From Lampris incognitus (lineage: Eukaryota; Chordata; Actinopteri; Lampriformes; Lampridae): a DNA stretch of 64,000 nt. The stretch lies in the NCBI RefSeq assembly GCF_029633865.1, contig NC_079219.1, positions 52,044,416-52,108,415 on the forward strand, given 5' to 3'. Shown here piece by piece: positions 1 to 10,567 of the stretch. The position numbers and the translations under genes were made by a program. The notes under the pieces were generated by a model. It ran no database searches. It saw nothing but the letters and a program-made list of their open reading frames with translations, and was not told where the DNA came from. How positions within the stretch are numbered: the stretch's first letter is position 1; the number at the start of each line of letters is the position of its first letter.

Positions 1-221
1 CCTGCCCCGCTTCCACGTCCTATCAGACCACCTTCAGCGTTACTTCTTTGGGCACAGCTCTGGGCAGGGCCGTGGTCCCTGGGCTCACAGGACGCAGCAG
101 ACCAAGCTCTCCCAGCCAATCCAGCACCAGCTCTCCCGGCCATCAAAACAAACTTAAACGCAGACGTGGACAAACACACTGCATGAACGGTACTGGGTGA
201 GGCCGCCGCAAACGTGAATTC

Positions 222-413
222 GCGCCACCATCCCCCAGCCCCCATTTTTCTTCCCAAATGTACTTGGCCAATTGCCCTACTCTTCACATCCGGCTTCCCA
301 CCCGCAGACACGGCCAACTGTGTCTGTAGACACCCGACCAAGCCGGAGGTAACACGGGGATTCGATCCGCCGACACCCGTGTTGGTAGGCAACGGAGTAG
401 ACCGACCTGGGCG
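222..413 (-). mobile_element. tRNA-derived SINE (family A), internally deleted
   Basis: Read on the minus strand this has a tRNA-like head (around 355-410, with the B-box-like GGATTCGATCC on the + strand reading) followed by the family's central segment (ACAGACACAGTTGGCCGTGTCTG-like, 300-330) and tail. The same family recurs at 8020-8400, 15845-16223 and 57121-57493. The middle section present in those copies is missing here. No target duplication was identified. Confidence 0.7.
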
Positions 414-1824
414 CCATTCGCGCCGCCATCTTCCCAGAAGGTGTTGTGGCGATCACATCATGGAGCCATGTCGTTTTACCACCTCTCTCTCCACGTCAGT
501 CTATATTATTGATGCTGCTGTTGACCGTCGATGTCGAGCAACAGCTGCCTCCTCTTGACCGAGTTAGATAGCCGACATAAATATTTCTCCTTTCCCTCTC
601 TGAAGCAGCGTCACAGTGGGGCTTTCTATCCCAGAATATGTTCATAGAAGAGGAAGGAAGATACAAACTAACTCTCTCCACAGAACGTGATCCAACATTT
701 GCTCTTCCCTGATTTGTGCAGAAGAGCCCGCATGCAGCCACCCAATAGATAACCGTCGACTTTGGACGAAAAGGGATTTATAGGCAAAGCATCAAATGAG
801 CACCTGGCAGGGAAGGAAAAGATCCTTCATGTTTCATTCATAACTGTTTTCAGTAAACCTCGTTGCACAGGAGAGCTGGATTTAAAACAAAACAGCTGTG
901 ATGAGAGACGACACCACGGCAGATAAAGTGTGAATGATGATGCCTTGCAAAAGACTCGAAAATATGTTCTTCCTGTTAGACACTGATATATCAGGGAATA
1001 TTTTCCATCTATTTGTTCACTTGTGTTATACACACATGATAAAATATTTGCCACAATTTTCCCTCTGCAGGCTTAACCGCGGGGTGGGGGGTGTGGGGGG
1101 GTAATCTTTGTTATTTTTGTTAAGTTACTGTTTCCCATGAAACAGTTGTTATAGTGTTAATCAGCCTTAATGGATGATATATTGACATATTCGTTGCCCA
1201 AGCTGTTGAAGATCACCCAGCATCTCTGTAATCACCTATATTGATCTGGGATACGATAAACAGGGAAATTACACATCCTCACACAGCCCACATCCACCAA
1301 GACATAAATATTTACCTACATCAGTTCACTTAGGGGGATAATAAACGCTGCAATAAACGCTGTTTGTTCAACGTGCTTGCAAAGCTTCTGACAGGACGCC
1401 CACGTGAGGACCAAAACAGTGGCCTTGGACCAGCAGTATAAATAGAAGCCGGAGCAAAGGCCCTGAAAGAAGCTTTAGGAAGGTGGTTTTCACGCTGGGT
1501 AAGTATTCAACCCAACACAACCCAACACAGTGACGGGTTAAAGAGGAGGGCATCTGGCTTTAGGGGAAATATTCGTCATCTTTTCCACAACAGTGTATGA
1601 ATAAGGGTGATAGCTTACTCATGGTACCTCTGCTGCCTGATTCACACAGTGGTTGAATACTGAATGTGTAATTGTAGAGCGACATTGGTTGAGGGTATAA
1701 GAGAACTAAGTGGCTGCTTAGGGCGGCAGTATCAGAGTGGTGCTGGGACATGGGGGGGGGGGGCTCACATTAGATCAACTCAGATTAAATTCTAGTTTTT
1801 ATTCTGTGCTGTAATGCAAATCTG
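414..1824. other. No gene recognised
   Basis: Only short unconvincing open frames are present, with no recognisable domain or splice structure. G-rich runs occur at 1080-1100 and 1753-1763. The first 220 bases of the window are GC-richer and could belong to a gene outside the window, but nothing supports that directly. Confidence 0.4.
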
Positions 1825-2754
1825 CATTCCATGCAGGATATGTATGAGGGCAGTGTGACAGTGGTGAGGTGTGCGGTTGGAATGACAGATGGGTTCAAGG
1901 TGGACGTGGGATTACACCAAGGATCGGCTCTGAGCCCTTTCTTGTTTGCAGTGGTGATGGTCAGGTTGACGGATGAGATCAGGCAGGAGTCTCCGTGGAC
2001 TATGATGTTTGCGGATGACATTGTGATCCGTAGCAAGAGTAGGGTGCAGGTTGAGGAGAGCCTGGAGAGGTGGAGGTATGCACTGGAGAGAAGAGGAATG
2101 GCACTCGGTGGGAGCAAGACGGAATACCTATGCGTGAACAAGAGGGAGGACAGTGGAATGGTGAGGATGCAAGGAGTAGAGGTGATGAAGGCATGTGAGT
2201 TTAAATACTTGGGGTCTACTGTCCAAAGTAATCGGGAGTGCAGAAGAGAGTGCAGGCAGGGTGGAGTGGGTGGAGAAGAGTGTCAGGAGGGATTTGTGAC
2301 AGAAGGGTACCAGCAAGAGTTAAAGGGGAGGTTTACAAGATGGTTGTGAGACCAGCTATGTTATATGGTTTGGAGACAGTGGCACTGATGAAAAGACAGG
2401 AGGTGGAGCTGGAGGTGGCAGAGTTGAAGATGCTAAGATTTTCATTGGCAGTGACGAAGAGGGACATGATTAGGAACGAGTATATTAGAGGGACCGCTCA
2501 GGTTGGATTGTTTGGAGACAAAGCAAGAGAGGCAAGATTGAGATGGCTTGGACATGTGTGGAGGAGAGATGCTGAGTATATTGGGAGAAGGATGCTGAAT
2601 ATGGAGCTGCCAGGGAAGAGGCAAAGAGGAGGTTTATGGATGTGGTGAGGGAAGACATGCAGGTGGCTGGTGTGACAGAGGAAGATGCAGAGGACAGGAA
2701 GAGATGAAAACGGATGAGCCGCTGTGGCGCCCCCTAACGGGAGCAGCCGAAAAT

Positions 2755-2795
<41 letters not shown>

Positions 2796-2808
2796 TAGTA
2801 GTAGTAGA
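1825..2808 (+). mobile_element. RTE-clade LINE, 5'-truncated 3' end
   Basis: The translation (1831-2349, then a shifted frame 2238-2648) shows the C-terminal half of a non-LTR reverse transcriptase: GLHQGSALSPFLF, the catalytic FADDIV motif (about 2010), the KYLGSTVQ motif (about 2203), then the thumb and C-terminal region with RWLGHVWRR. At least one frameshift separates the two parts. The element ends with a conserved 3' tail at 2720-2750 followed by an (AGC)n(AGT)n tract. A longer copy of the same family with the same tail is at 58159-61672. It is a truncated, inactive insertion; the family name is inferred from the RT motifs. Confidence 0.8.
2747..2807 (+). repeat. (AGC)n(AGT)n tail of the RTE LINE
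   Basis: Trinucleotide tract immediately after the LINE 3' tail: about seven AGC units followed by about nine AGT units. The family copy ending at 61672 terminates in the same AGT repeat, so the microsatellite is the element's own 3' terminus rather than a chance neighbour. Confidence 0.8.
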
Positions 2809-3794
2809 TGTAGTAGCTGTAATGCAAATCTGATTTTAACCATTGGAGAGGTACAGATGCCTCTCACCCCCCATAAATACTCCAATCCCAAATTTCTCCG
2901 TTTGATTTCTATTCTTTTTTTTCCTACTTTACAGAAATGAAGCACAATAAAACTAAAATCAAACTAGAAATCTGAAACATATGACAAAACTAATATATTA
3001 ACAAAAACACTCATGTATCTGACCGAGATGTGATCTGGTGGTAGTGTATTTAAAAAAACAAAAACAAAAAACAAGTGGTCTGTGTAGTAACATCCCCCAC
3101 AAGCCATTGGGACATGATGTAATTTAAATCCGGGCTGCATTACATTTTAGCTGTCGTAAGCAGGGTGTTTATTTCCAAGCAATGCAATGATGTCGTAAAA
3201 CAAGTCATTGCTTCAGCTGTCTGTCAGAACAAACAGAGATCCTGGTGTCATTAATTAGTGGGACCTGCGTTTTTCTCGCTGAAAAGCATTCCAGCAAACT
3301 GGCATGACCTGCCGTCCACAGCAGGTGAGTTTGTATTGTGCAGCACAACTTGCAGTGAATGTGAACTACACCAGTACAGTGGGAAGTGAGTTTGTAATGT
3401 TTAGCAGCTGAATTAACTTAACTCCTTTTCCACCATGTAACAAATAATCTGATGTATATGGAGATTTGTTCACTGAGTTTAATGTGTTGATTTGTTGATC
3501 ACTTCAGATTATTGGCAATGGATTATCTGTATGTTATATCCTGCTTGTTTACATGTTCAGATTAAATCATTATTCGTTCATGTGCTGATTGCTAATTCTG
3601 AAGCCTACACAGTCAGATGATTGATAAGAAGGCAGATCAGACCTACAGTGAGCTAAGCAGCAGTAGCAGTATAGACTACCACTGAGTTTATATAGTCTGT
3701 ACTGCAGTATAGTCTACATATATCGTTATATATACTATACTATACTATGACTATATATATAGATAACACTATTATTATTATTTATATATATTTT

Positions 3795-3838
<44 letters not shown>

Positions 3839-3981
3839 TGACAGCTGATAATTGCTTATGGCATGAAACAGGGCTTGTACTGTCTCATAAAGATTTTACT
3901 TGACTCACTGGATTATTTTGCTCCTTATTTGTTGAGCACTTTCCCTACCACTGAGTGTTTCTTTTAACAAAGTTTTGTGTA
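2809..3981. other. AT-rich stretch without a gene, with a TA microsatellite
   Basis: No coding potential was recognised. A (TA)n tract lies at 3799-3835, within a broader TA-rich block from about 3715. The TA-rich ground leads directly into the Tc1 foldback, whose ends are embedded in TA dinucleotides. Confidence 0.6.
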
Positions 3982-4366
3982 TATATACACTACCGTTCAA
4001 AAGTTTGGGATCACCCAAACAATTTTGTGTTTTCCATGAAAAGTCACACTTATTCACCACCATATGTTGTGAAATGAATAGAAAATAGAGTCAAGACATT
4101 GACAAGGTTAGAAATAATGATTTGTATTTGAAATAAGATTTTTTTTACATCAAACTTTGCTTTCGTCAAAGAATCCTCCATTTGCAGCAATTACAGCATT
4201 GCAGACCTTTGGCATTCTAGCTGTTAATTTGTTGTGGTAATCTGGAGAAATTGCACCCCACGCTTCCAGAAGCAGCTCCCACAAGTTGGATTGGTTGGAT
4301 GGGCACTTCTTTGAGCAGATTGAGTTTCTGGAGCATCACATTTGTGGGGTCAATTAAACGCTCAAA

Positions 4367-4561
4367 ATGGCCAGAAAAAGAGAACTTTCCTCTGAAACTC
4401 GACAGTCTATTCTTGTTCTTAGAAATGAAGGCTATTCCATGCGAGAAATTGCTAAGAAATTGAAGATTTCCTACACCGGTGTGTACTACTCCCTTCAGAG
4501 GACAGCACAAACAGGCTCTAACAGGTACTATTTAATGAAGATGCCAGTTGGGGACCTGTGA
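4367..4561 (+). pseudogene. Tc1 transposase, N-terminal fragment (left arm)
   Basis: Mirror copy of the minus-strand fragment: the first 52 or so residues (MARKRELSSETRQ onward, same helix-turn-helix) are identical, then the frame leaves homology at the edge of the inverted arm (4521) and stops at 4561. No catalytic domain. It exists because the arm was duplicated in inverted orientation. Confidence 0.85.
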
Positions 4562-4805
4562 GGCGTCTGTTTCTCAAACTAGAGACTCTAATGTACTTAT
4601 CTTCTTGCTCAGTTGTGCAACGCGGCCTCCCACTTCTTTTTCTACTCTGGTTAGAGCCTGTTTGTGCTGTCCTCTGAAGGGAGTAGTACACACCGGTGTA
4701 GGAAATCTTCAATTTCTTAGCAATTTCTCGCATGGAATAGCCTTCATTTCTAAGAACAAGAATAGACTGTCGAGTTTCAGATGAAAGTTCTCTTTTTCTG
4801 GCCAT
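4518..4805 (-). pseudogene. Tc1 transposase, N-terminal fragment (right arm)
   Basis: 95 codons beginning MARKRELSSETRQ, with the paired-like helix-turn-helix (MREIAKKLKISYTGV) that binds Tc1 termini, then a GRPR-like motif (RSGRPRCTT) and the start of the second DNA-binding half. Family transposases are about 340 residues and end in a DD34E catalytic domain, which is absent. The reading frame runs into the palindrome spacer, so this arm keeps about 40 more residues of the transposase than the other. Confidence 0.85.
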
Positions 4806-5205
4806 TTTGAGCGTTTAATTGACCCCACAAATGTGATGCTCCAGAAACTCAATCTGCTCAAAGAAGTGCCCATCCAACCAATCCAACTTGTGGGAGCTGC
4901 TTCTGGAAGCGTGGGGTGCAATTTCTCCAGATTACCTCAACAAATTAACAGCTAGAATGCCAAAGGTCTGCAATGCTGTAATTGCTGCAAATGGAGGATT
5001 CTTTGACGAAAGCAAAGTTTGATGTAAAAAAAATCTTATTTCAAATACAAATCATTATTTCTAACCTTGTCAATGTCTTGACTCTATTTTCTATTCATTT
5101 CACAACATATGGTGGTGAATAAGTGTGACTTTTCATGGAAAACACAAAATTGTTTGGGTGATCCCAAACTTTTGAACGGTAGTGTATATATATATATATA
5201 GACTA

Positions 5206-5846
5206 CTAGAAGAACCCCGCTACAATGTAGCGGTTTGGTTATCCACCCGTCTAATTCTCCCTCCTCTTCATCCTGCCAGCTAACCGCCTTCCCCCTGCCC
5301 CTAAACCCCCCTCCACTCCAACTCCCTCCCCCCAAACGCTCAGAATCCTCTGAAATGCTGAGAAAAGTGTTTTTTAGCCATTTTTAGAAAATGCATATTT
5401 TGCATAATTATGCATAATTATTATAATTATTTTAATTTTCTGTTATTTTTCTGGTCCTCTCTGAAACAATACCTACCACCTCCAAAAAAAATGAGGATCA
5501 TAAGTGCATTTTTGCAAAAATGCATTTATTTTGCATAATGCCAAAACATTTCTAAGTCCCAGAAAAAAGTTATAGGTGAAAAAATCAAAGATGCTCAGAA
5601 TCATCTGAAATGCCGAGAAAAGTGTTTTTTTTAAGCCATTTTTAGAAAAATACATATTTTGCATATTTATGCATAATTAATTATGCATAATTTTAATGTT
5701 CTGCTATTTTGTATAGGTGCCCCTGATCATCCCCAATAACCTCCAAAAAGAATCAAGGCCCCAAGTGCTTTAGTTTGGCCGTTTATAGACTCTCACACAG
5801 ACACACACCACACACCAGACACACATTGTGAAAATACAGGAGTAGA
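5206..5846 (-). mobile_element. Non-autonomous Helitron
   Basis: Read on the minus strand the element starts with TCTACTCCTGTATTTTC (5' TC terminus) and ends with a 17-bp hairpin (CCGCTACATTGTAGCGG, at about 5217-5233) followed about 8 nt later by CTAG. The flanks are A on the 5' side and T on the 3' side, the hallmark Helitron target, with no target duplication. The copy at 40811-41444 has the same ends and flanks, and a third at 28100-28661 shares the 3' end. The body is AT-rich with repeated TTTTTAGCCATTTTTAGAAA-like blocks and no ORF for a Rep/helicase, so it depends on an autonomous partner. Confidence 0.85.
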
Positions 5847-6535
5847 TACTGCACTAAACTTCAGCTGCAACATAGATAGACTACCACTGATCTCGGATGG
5901 TAGCTGTGTCATTGTGCCACAGTGAACAGCAGAGACACACGGGTGCCTTTATTGTAACATAGAGTAGCAGTTTAGCAACTGTGGGGGTAAAATCAAATCT
6001 TTTACTTGGGTTTCGCTCCAGATCGAGACACGGTACAGAGAAAAAAAAAAAACTTTTAGTCCTAATAGGTGGTTGTCAGTTGTAAAAATAAAAGTTATAA
6101 AGTAATTAGCTTTCTTTTTTTCTTTAGGCCTCTGCCTAAAAAAAATTTTTTTTAAAATCATACAGCAATTCATAACTTTTTGGAAATATCTAAGAACTTT
6201 TTTTTTTTTTTTTTTTTACACACTAATGTGAAGGTTTTTAGAATGAAACACCCCATTTGTAGTGGTCTGGTTTGTTTAACTGGACATGGTGCTGAGTGAG
6301 AGGACTGGAAAGTGTCACTAATATAAACCCTTTGTTTAGTACATCCGCTTGATTATTACTCAAATGCAGAAGATGAGGTATCACTTCTCTCTTTTGACAC
6401 GGCAATGTAAAGTTGTGGCCACAATGCAATACGAACACACAAACTGAAGCAACCTCAGACACAAGTCAGCATCGGTCACATTTGTGCAATGAAAGACTGA
6501 TGTTTCATTTCCTGCTCTCCTCCTCTCCTTTTCAG
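5847..6535. other. Upstream region of the TLR gene
   Basis: No coding exon was recognised. Poly-T/poly-A runs occur at 6041-6052 and 6199-6217. A splice acceptor (pyrimidine-rich tract then TTTTCAG) ends at 6535, ten bases before the TLR start codon, implying that at least one non-coding 5' exon lies upstream. Its position is not resolved. Confidence 0.5.
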
Positions 6536-6545
6536 GTCCCTCGCC

Positions 6546-7534
6546 ATGATTTTGAAACTGGTGAGTTTTAGTGCTCTCCTCCTCGGAGCCCTCACATCCC
6601 CGTTGCCAGCTACACTCTCTCCCACCACAAACGCCACAGGAGGCCTCTGTCGCATATACAACTATGGCCGCTCTGCAGACTGCCTTGGGAGACAATTCGA
6701 CCATGTTCCGTGGACACGTCTTCCCTCCACATTGGAGGAACTAGATCTCTCCTACAACATACTTCCAGCCATCCATGCCAACGACTTCCTCCACTTCCCG
6801 CGGCTACGCACCCTTCTGCTGTCGTACAATAACATCTCATACATCCACGATGATGCTTTTAGGAGCAACCCCCTCCTGGAGCATCTCAACATCTTCAACA
6901 ATTCCCTGCAGGAAATTCCTGCCACTCCTCTGATGCCCCTCACCAACCTGAAGAAGCTCTACATGTCCAATAACCTTTACAAACAAGCCACTTTGGCAGA
7001 TGGCTTCTCCAAATTTGCCAAACTCCAGGTCTTGTCCATGGGCGGTCCCCTGGTGCTTGGCTTAAAGAAAGGGGACTTCAAACCCTTGAAGAATATTAGG
7101 TTACAGGGTTTTGCCATCAAATGCTCTTCCAATCTGAGTTACTATGAGCCTGGTAGTTTAGAGGTTATCCAGACAACCCAGATGGGTTTTGACATGGTGA
7201 TAGACCAAAAGCCAAACATTCTCCCTCTTATGCTTCGCGACCTCGCCAACAAGACCTTCAGCGTCATCCAGTTCCGCAACCTCTTTGAGTTCATGTACTA
7301 CATGGCTGAGGAGGACATTTTTAAGAATCTGAGAGACATTACAGCCCACCAACTCATCTTTCACCGTGGTAAATTCAACGAAAACTTGCTGAGGATGATT
7401 TTGATAAACTTACAAGTGGCCCCCATCAAAAGGCTGAGACTTCAGTACATTGACTTTGCCCGTTCACCCACTTTTGTGGACGACGGAGCCAGCTCCAGGA
7501 TAACAGACCTAAAACTGGATAAACTGGATCTGTG
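6546..7534 (+). CDS. tlr18: Toll-like receptor, TLR1 subfamily (TLR14/18-like), coding exon 1
   Basis: The gene encodes an innate immune pattern-recognition receptor that senses microbial ligands outside the cell and signals through its TIR domain. Three coding exons (this one, 9385-10567, 12250-12702) join in phase to 874 codons. This exon gives a signal peptide (MILKLVSFSALLLGALTS), a short N-terminal cap with cysteines (GLCRIYN...ADCLG) and the first LRRs (LEELDLSYNILPAI, LRTLLLSYNNISYI, LEHLNIFNNSLQEI, LKKLYMSNNLY). The start is the first ATG after a good acceptor at 6535. The donor TGTG|GTAAGT leaves two bases of a Trp codon. The long C-terminal tail and overall length favour TLR14/18 over TLR1 or TLR2, but a tree is needed; the symbol is provisional. 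The ligand is unknown. Confidence 0.85.
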
Positions 7535-7607
7535 GTAAGTTTCTTCTGTTACATAGCATTCACACACTTGTTTCCAAAAATGTAAAAAAATGGCAACAGT
7601 GAATACT

Positions 7608-7655
7608 ATTACTACTACTACTACCACCACAATAATGATAGTAATAATAATAATG
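7608..7655. repeat. ACT/AAT-type trinucleotide microsatellite
   Basis: Within TLR intron 1: (ACT)n followed by CACCAC and (AATAAT)-like units. Nothing functional can be inferred. Confidence 0.6.
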
Positions 7656-8019
7656 AATTAGAGTAGGCTACGTCAACAAATACAATGAAACAGTCAAAAT
7701 GCCAGCAAAAGACACGAAATGGCATTTAATAACAGATAACATTGATTTAGTTATCCTGAGCTCCTCCAGCAAAAGCCTTGTAGCCATGATACTGAAGGCC
7801 TGGTCACCTTTGGGGGCCAACAGAAGGGGCCCTGCTCAGGGGCCCTCAAGCAGGTCATTAGATACAGGTCTGATATGAAGACAGTCACCAGGACCTGTTG
7901 CTCTTTACCAGTTAGAAGGAAAATCTTTATTTCAATTCTTAAACTATAAATAAGAGGGAGTTATACTGGTCTTAATGCAGCGATAAAAACATGGAGCAGA
8001 ATCAGAAATTTTTTTATTC

Positions 8020-8400
8020 CGTGTTACCTCCGGCTTGGCCGGGCGTTCCTACAGACACAATTGGCCATGTCTGTGGGTGGGAAGCTGGATGTGGGTATGT
8101 GTCCTGGTCGCTGCACTAGCGTCTCCTCTGGTCAGCCGGGGCGCCTGTTCGGGGGGGGGGGACTTGGGGGAGGGATAGCGTGATCCTCCCATGTGCTACG
8201 TCCCCCTGGTGAAACTCCTCACTGTCAGGTGAAAAGAAGCGGCTGGTGACTCCATATGTATCAGAGGAGGCATGTGGTAGTCTGCAGCCCTCCCCGGATC
8301 GGCAGAAGGGGTGCAGGGATGGCTCGGAAGAGTGGCGTAATGGGCCAAGTACAATTGGGGAGTAAAGGGGGGGGGGGTAATCCAAAAAACAAAAAAAAAA
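8020..8400 (+). mobile_element. tRNA-derived SINE (family A), head truncated
   Basis: Plus-strand copy in TLR intron 1. It begins within the end of the tRNA-like head (CCGTGTTACCTCCGGCTTGG) and continues through the central block (CACTGTCAGGTGAAAAGAAG, about 8221) to a tail with GGGG and A-rich runs. The A/B-box region is lost. It matches the full-length minus-strand copy at 15845-16223. Confidence 0.78.
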
Positions 8401-8528
8401 TTATTTTATTGCCGTGTGCATTACACGCACTAAGAATTTTGCTAGACATTGTTGGTACAGAGAATAAAATTAAATAAAATGAAATTAAAATAAAATGAGT
8501 ATGTGAAAAAAATATACAAAACACACAC

Positions 8529-8568
8529 ATGTATATACACACACACACACACACACACATATACATAC
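8529..8568. repeat. CA dinucleotide microsatellite
   Basis: (CA)n of about ten units with flanking TACA-rich sequence, in TLR intron 1. Confidence 0.8.
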
Positions 8569-8589
8569 ATAAAACAGATCTAGAAAAAA

Positions 8590-8790
8590 TAAAAACAGCA
8601 AAAAGTAAGTCTTTCAGCGGGGGGCTGGGGGGCCTTTTGATTTGTCCAATTGCAACAGGGAAGAAACTGTCCTTGTGGTGTGAGGTTTTGACCCTGATGG
8701 AGGTGGTGTCCAGGGTGGGAGGGGTCAGCGATGATCTTCTCTGCCCACCTCAAGGTCCTGGATACACTTTCAGAGGTCAGGGAAGGTTAA
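8590..8790. repeat. Possible LINE 3'-end fragment
   Basis: Contains AACAGGGAAGAAACTGTCC and GACCCTGATGGAGG, phrases I associate with 3' ends of Rex1-type fish LINEs. No coding part remains. Named from memory of repeat style, so weak. Confidence 0.3.
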
Positions 8791-9384
8791 AAGAAATAAA
8801 TGAAAGATATTTTAAACGGCTCTCTCGTCCCCCTCATTTTAACTTACCTGAGTCAAATACACCACCTGACTTTCTGGCTCCGGAGCTCACATTCATGACC
8901 TGGTTTCCAATGTTGTCTTGAATCTGGTTAACTGTTTGCCTTGGAAGGGCAAACAGAATAAACTCAGATGTATTTTCTTTAAGCTAAAGGAATATTAAGG
9001 ACATCTAGAACAATATCTGAGGGGAAATTCTTGAATCTGCTGGAGTCTCCTGTTTTCTGTGGATAGAATTCTGTATGTCATTTGCATAACTCTGGAAACT
9101 GATTTTACAGTCTGCCTACAGATAATGTCACCAAATGGGAGCACATCAACAGAGCAAGGGCGGGACCATGTTGTGGGAACACCATGAAGCAAATACCATC
9201 TGTTAGCAGTTATAGCTTTCATGTTGTATTATATTGCTTATTAAAGTAGAAGTATGCATGAAATATTCTAACATAAATATTAGAGGCAAAGTGGAAATGA
9301 CATGACAATGCAAAGACAGAGTATGTATAGTGCAGTATACACCTGACATGAACACTTAACACTTAAAATCTCCAATTCTTGTAG

Positions 9385-10567
9385 GTATATAAGTAATCCC
9401 GATGTGCTGCGGTTTGACTGGCGCTTCACCTGGTTCAACAAAATTCAAGATCTCTCCATCCAGTATGTGTACTTCAACAGTGTGCCTTGCGATTCCTGGG
9501 TAGAGATGGAGGGCGTGGAGTCTCTGGATGTCTCCAACAACCGCCTGCACAACACAGCCATCTTCAACCAACGCTGCGATTACAAGGGCAGAATGCGGAG
9601 CCTTCATAACTTCAACATGAGCAACAACGAGCTGTCCAGCTTGAGAGACTTGTCATATCTGACCAGGGAGTTCCAGCGACTACAAGTGATCGATATAAGC
9701 AACAACAAACTGGGCTCTGCTGAAGAAAGCCAAAACTGCGCCTGGAGGCAAAACATCACCAAGGTGATCGCTCACCATAACCAGTTTGTGAGCCAAGCCT
9801 TACAATGTCTGCCAACCACAGTGCAACTCCTGGACCTGTCTTATTGCAGTCTGGACCAGCTGGACATGACTTACTTTGAGAAAACCACCAACCTCAAAGA
9901 GCTCCTTCTCAGTGGGAACAAAATCAAGTTCATCCCCTCTCAGTGGAGAATGGCATCCCTGCAGGCACTCACCCTGGATGGTAATTCTTTTGGCCTCATA
10001 AGTATGGAGTCCTTCCAGGACATGCCCCAGCTATCTCAGCTGAAGGCTGGCAACAACCCTTATCACTGTACCTGTGAAATCCATGCTTTTATCCAGGGAA
10101 CAATGTCAAAGAGGAAGATCAACCTCACAGACTGGCCTGACAGTTACAAGTGTTACCATCCTGAGGCCTTGCTCAACACTGTCATATCTAATTACTTCCC
10201 AGGTCATGTGGCCTGTGACATCAGACTAGTCATCATCATTTCTGTGGCCACCACTGCAACAGTGGTGCTGATACTGATGCTGATCTGCTACCTCTTTGAC
10301 GTTCCCTGGTATACGAAAGCCACCTATCAGATCCTTAGAGCTAAATACAGAGCTCACAAGGAGAAAGCGGTGGAAGGAAGGGAGATTTTCACCTATCACG
10401 CCTTCATTTCCTACAGCCACTCTGACGCCGACTGGGTGAGGGACCAACTCTTACCCTGCATGGAGAACAACAGGAACCCCTACCGCCTTTGTATTCACGA
10501 GAGGGACTTCATGCCAGGAAAGTGGATTATTGATAACATCATTGAGAACATTGAAAGCAGTCGCAAG
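9385..10567 (+). CDS. tlr18: TLR14/18-like, coding exon 2 (LRRs, membrane segment, TIR start)
   Basis: Residues about 330-724. The acceptor TTCTTGTAG|G completes the Trp codon split by intron 1. The exon carries the remaining LRRs (VESLDVSNNRLHN, LQVIDISNNKLGS, VQLLDLSYCSLDQL, LKELLLSGNKIKFI), an LRR-CT cap (NPYHCTCEIHAFIQ), a hydrophobic membrane segment (LVIIISVATTATVVLILMLI, about residues 611-634) and the first part of the TIR domain from about residue 663. Box 1 is YHAFISYS; box 2 is LCIHERDFMPGKW and keeps the BB-loop proline needed for adaptor contact. The exon ends at ESSRK with donor AAG|GTAATG, so an intron interrupts the TIR domain. The preceding intron (1.85 kb) contains a SINE. 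Confidence 0.88.

Larger units (their letters stand above)
3982..5190. mobile_element. Foldback (palindromic) Tc1-like transposon
   Basis: Two arms of 540 bp (3982-4521 and 4651-5190) are inverted copies of each other around a 129-bp spacer. Paired positions always sum to 9172, so there is no indel between the arms; I noticed only a couple of substitutions (for example in the CCTCTG/CATCTG pair). Both outer ends carry the same Tc1 terminus (ACTACCGTTCAAAAGTTTGG). Each arm also holds the start of a Tc1 transposase reading inward. A normal Tc1 element has one transposase between about 200-bp TIRs, so this is two 5' halves joined head to head. It cannot make a full transposase but keeps both termini and so might still be mobilised in trans. 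Confidence 0.88.

Noticed and set aside
214-558. 114-codon open frame at the left edge
   Set aside because: It covers a SINE in antisense orientation and has no gene context.
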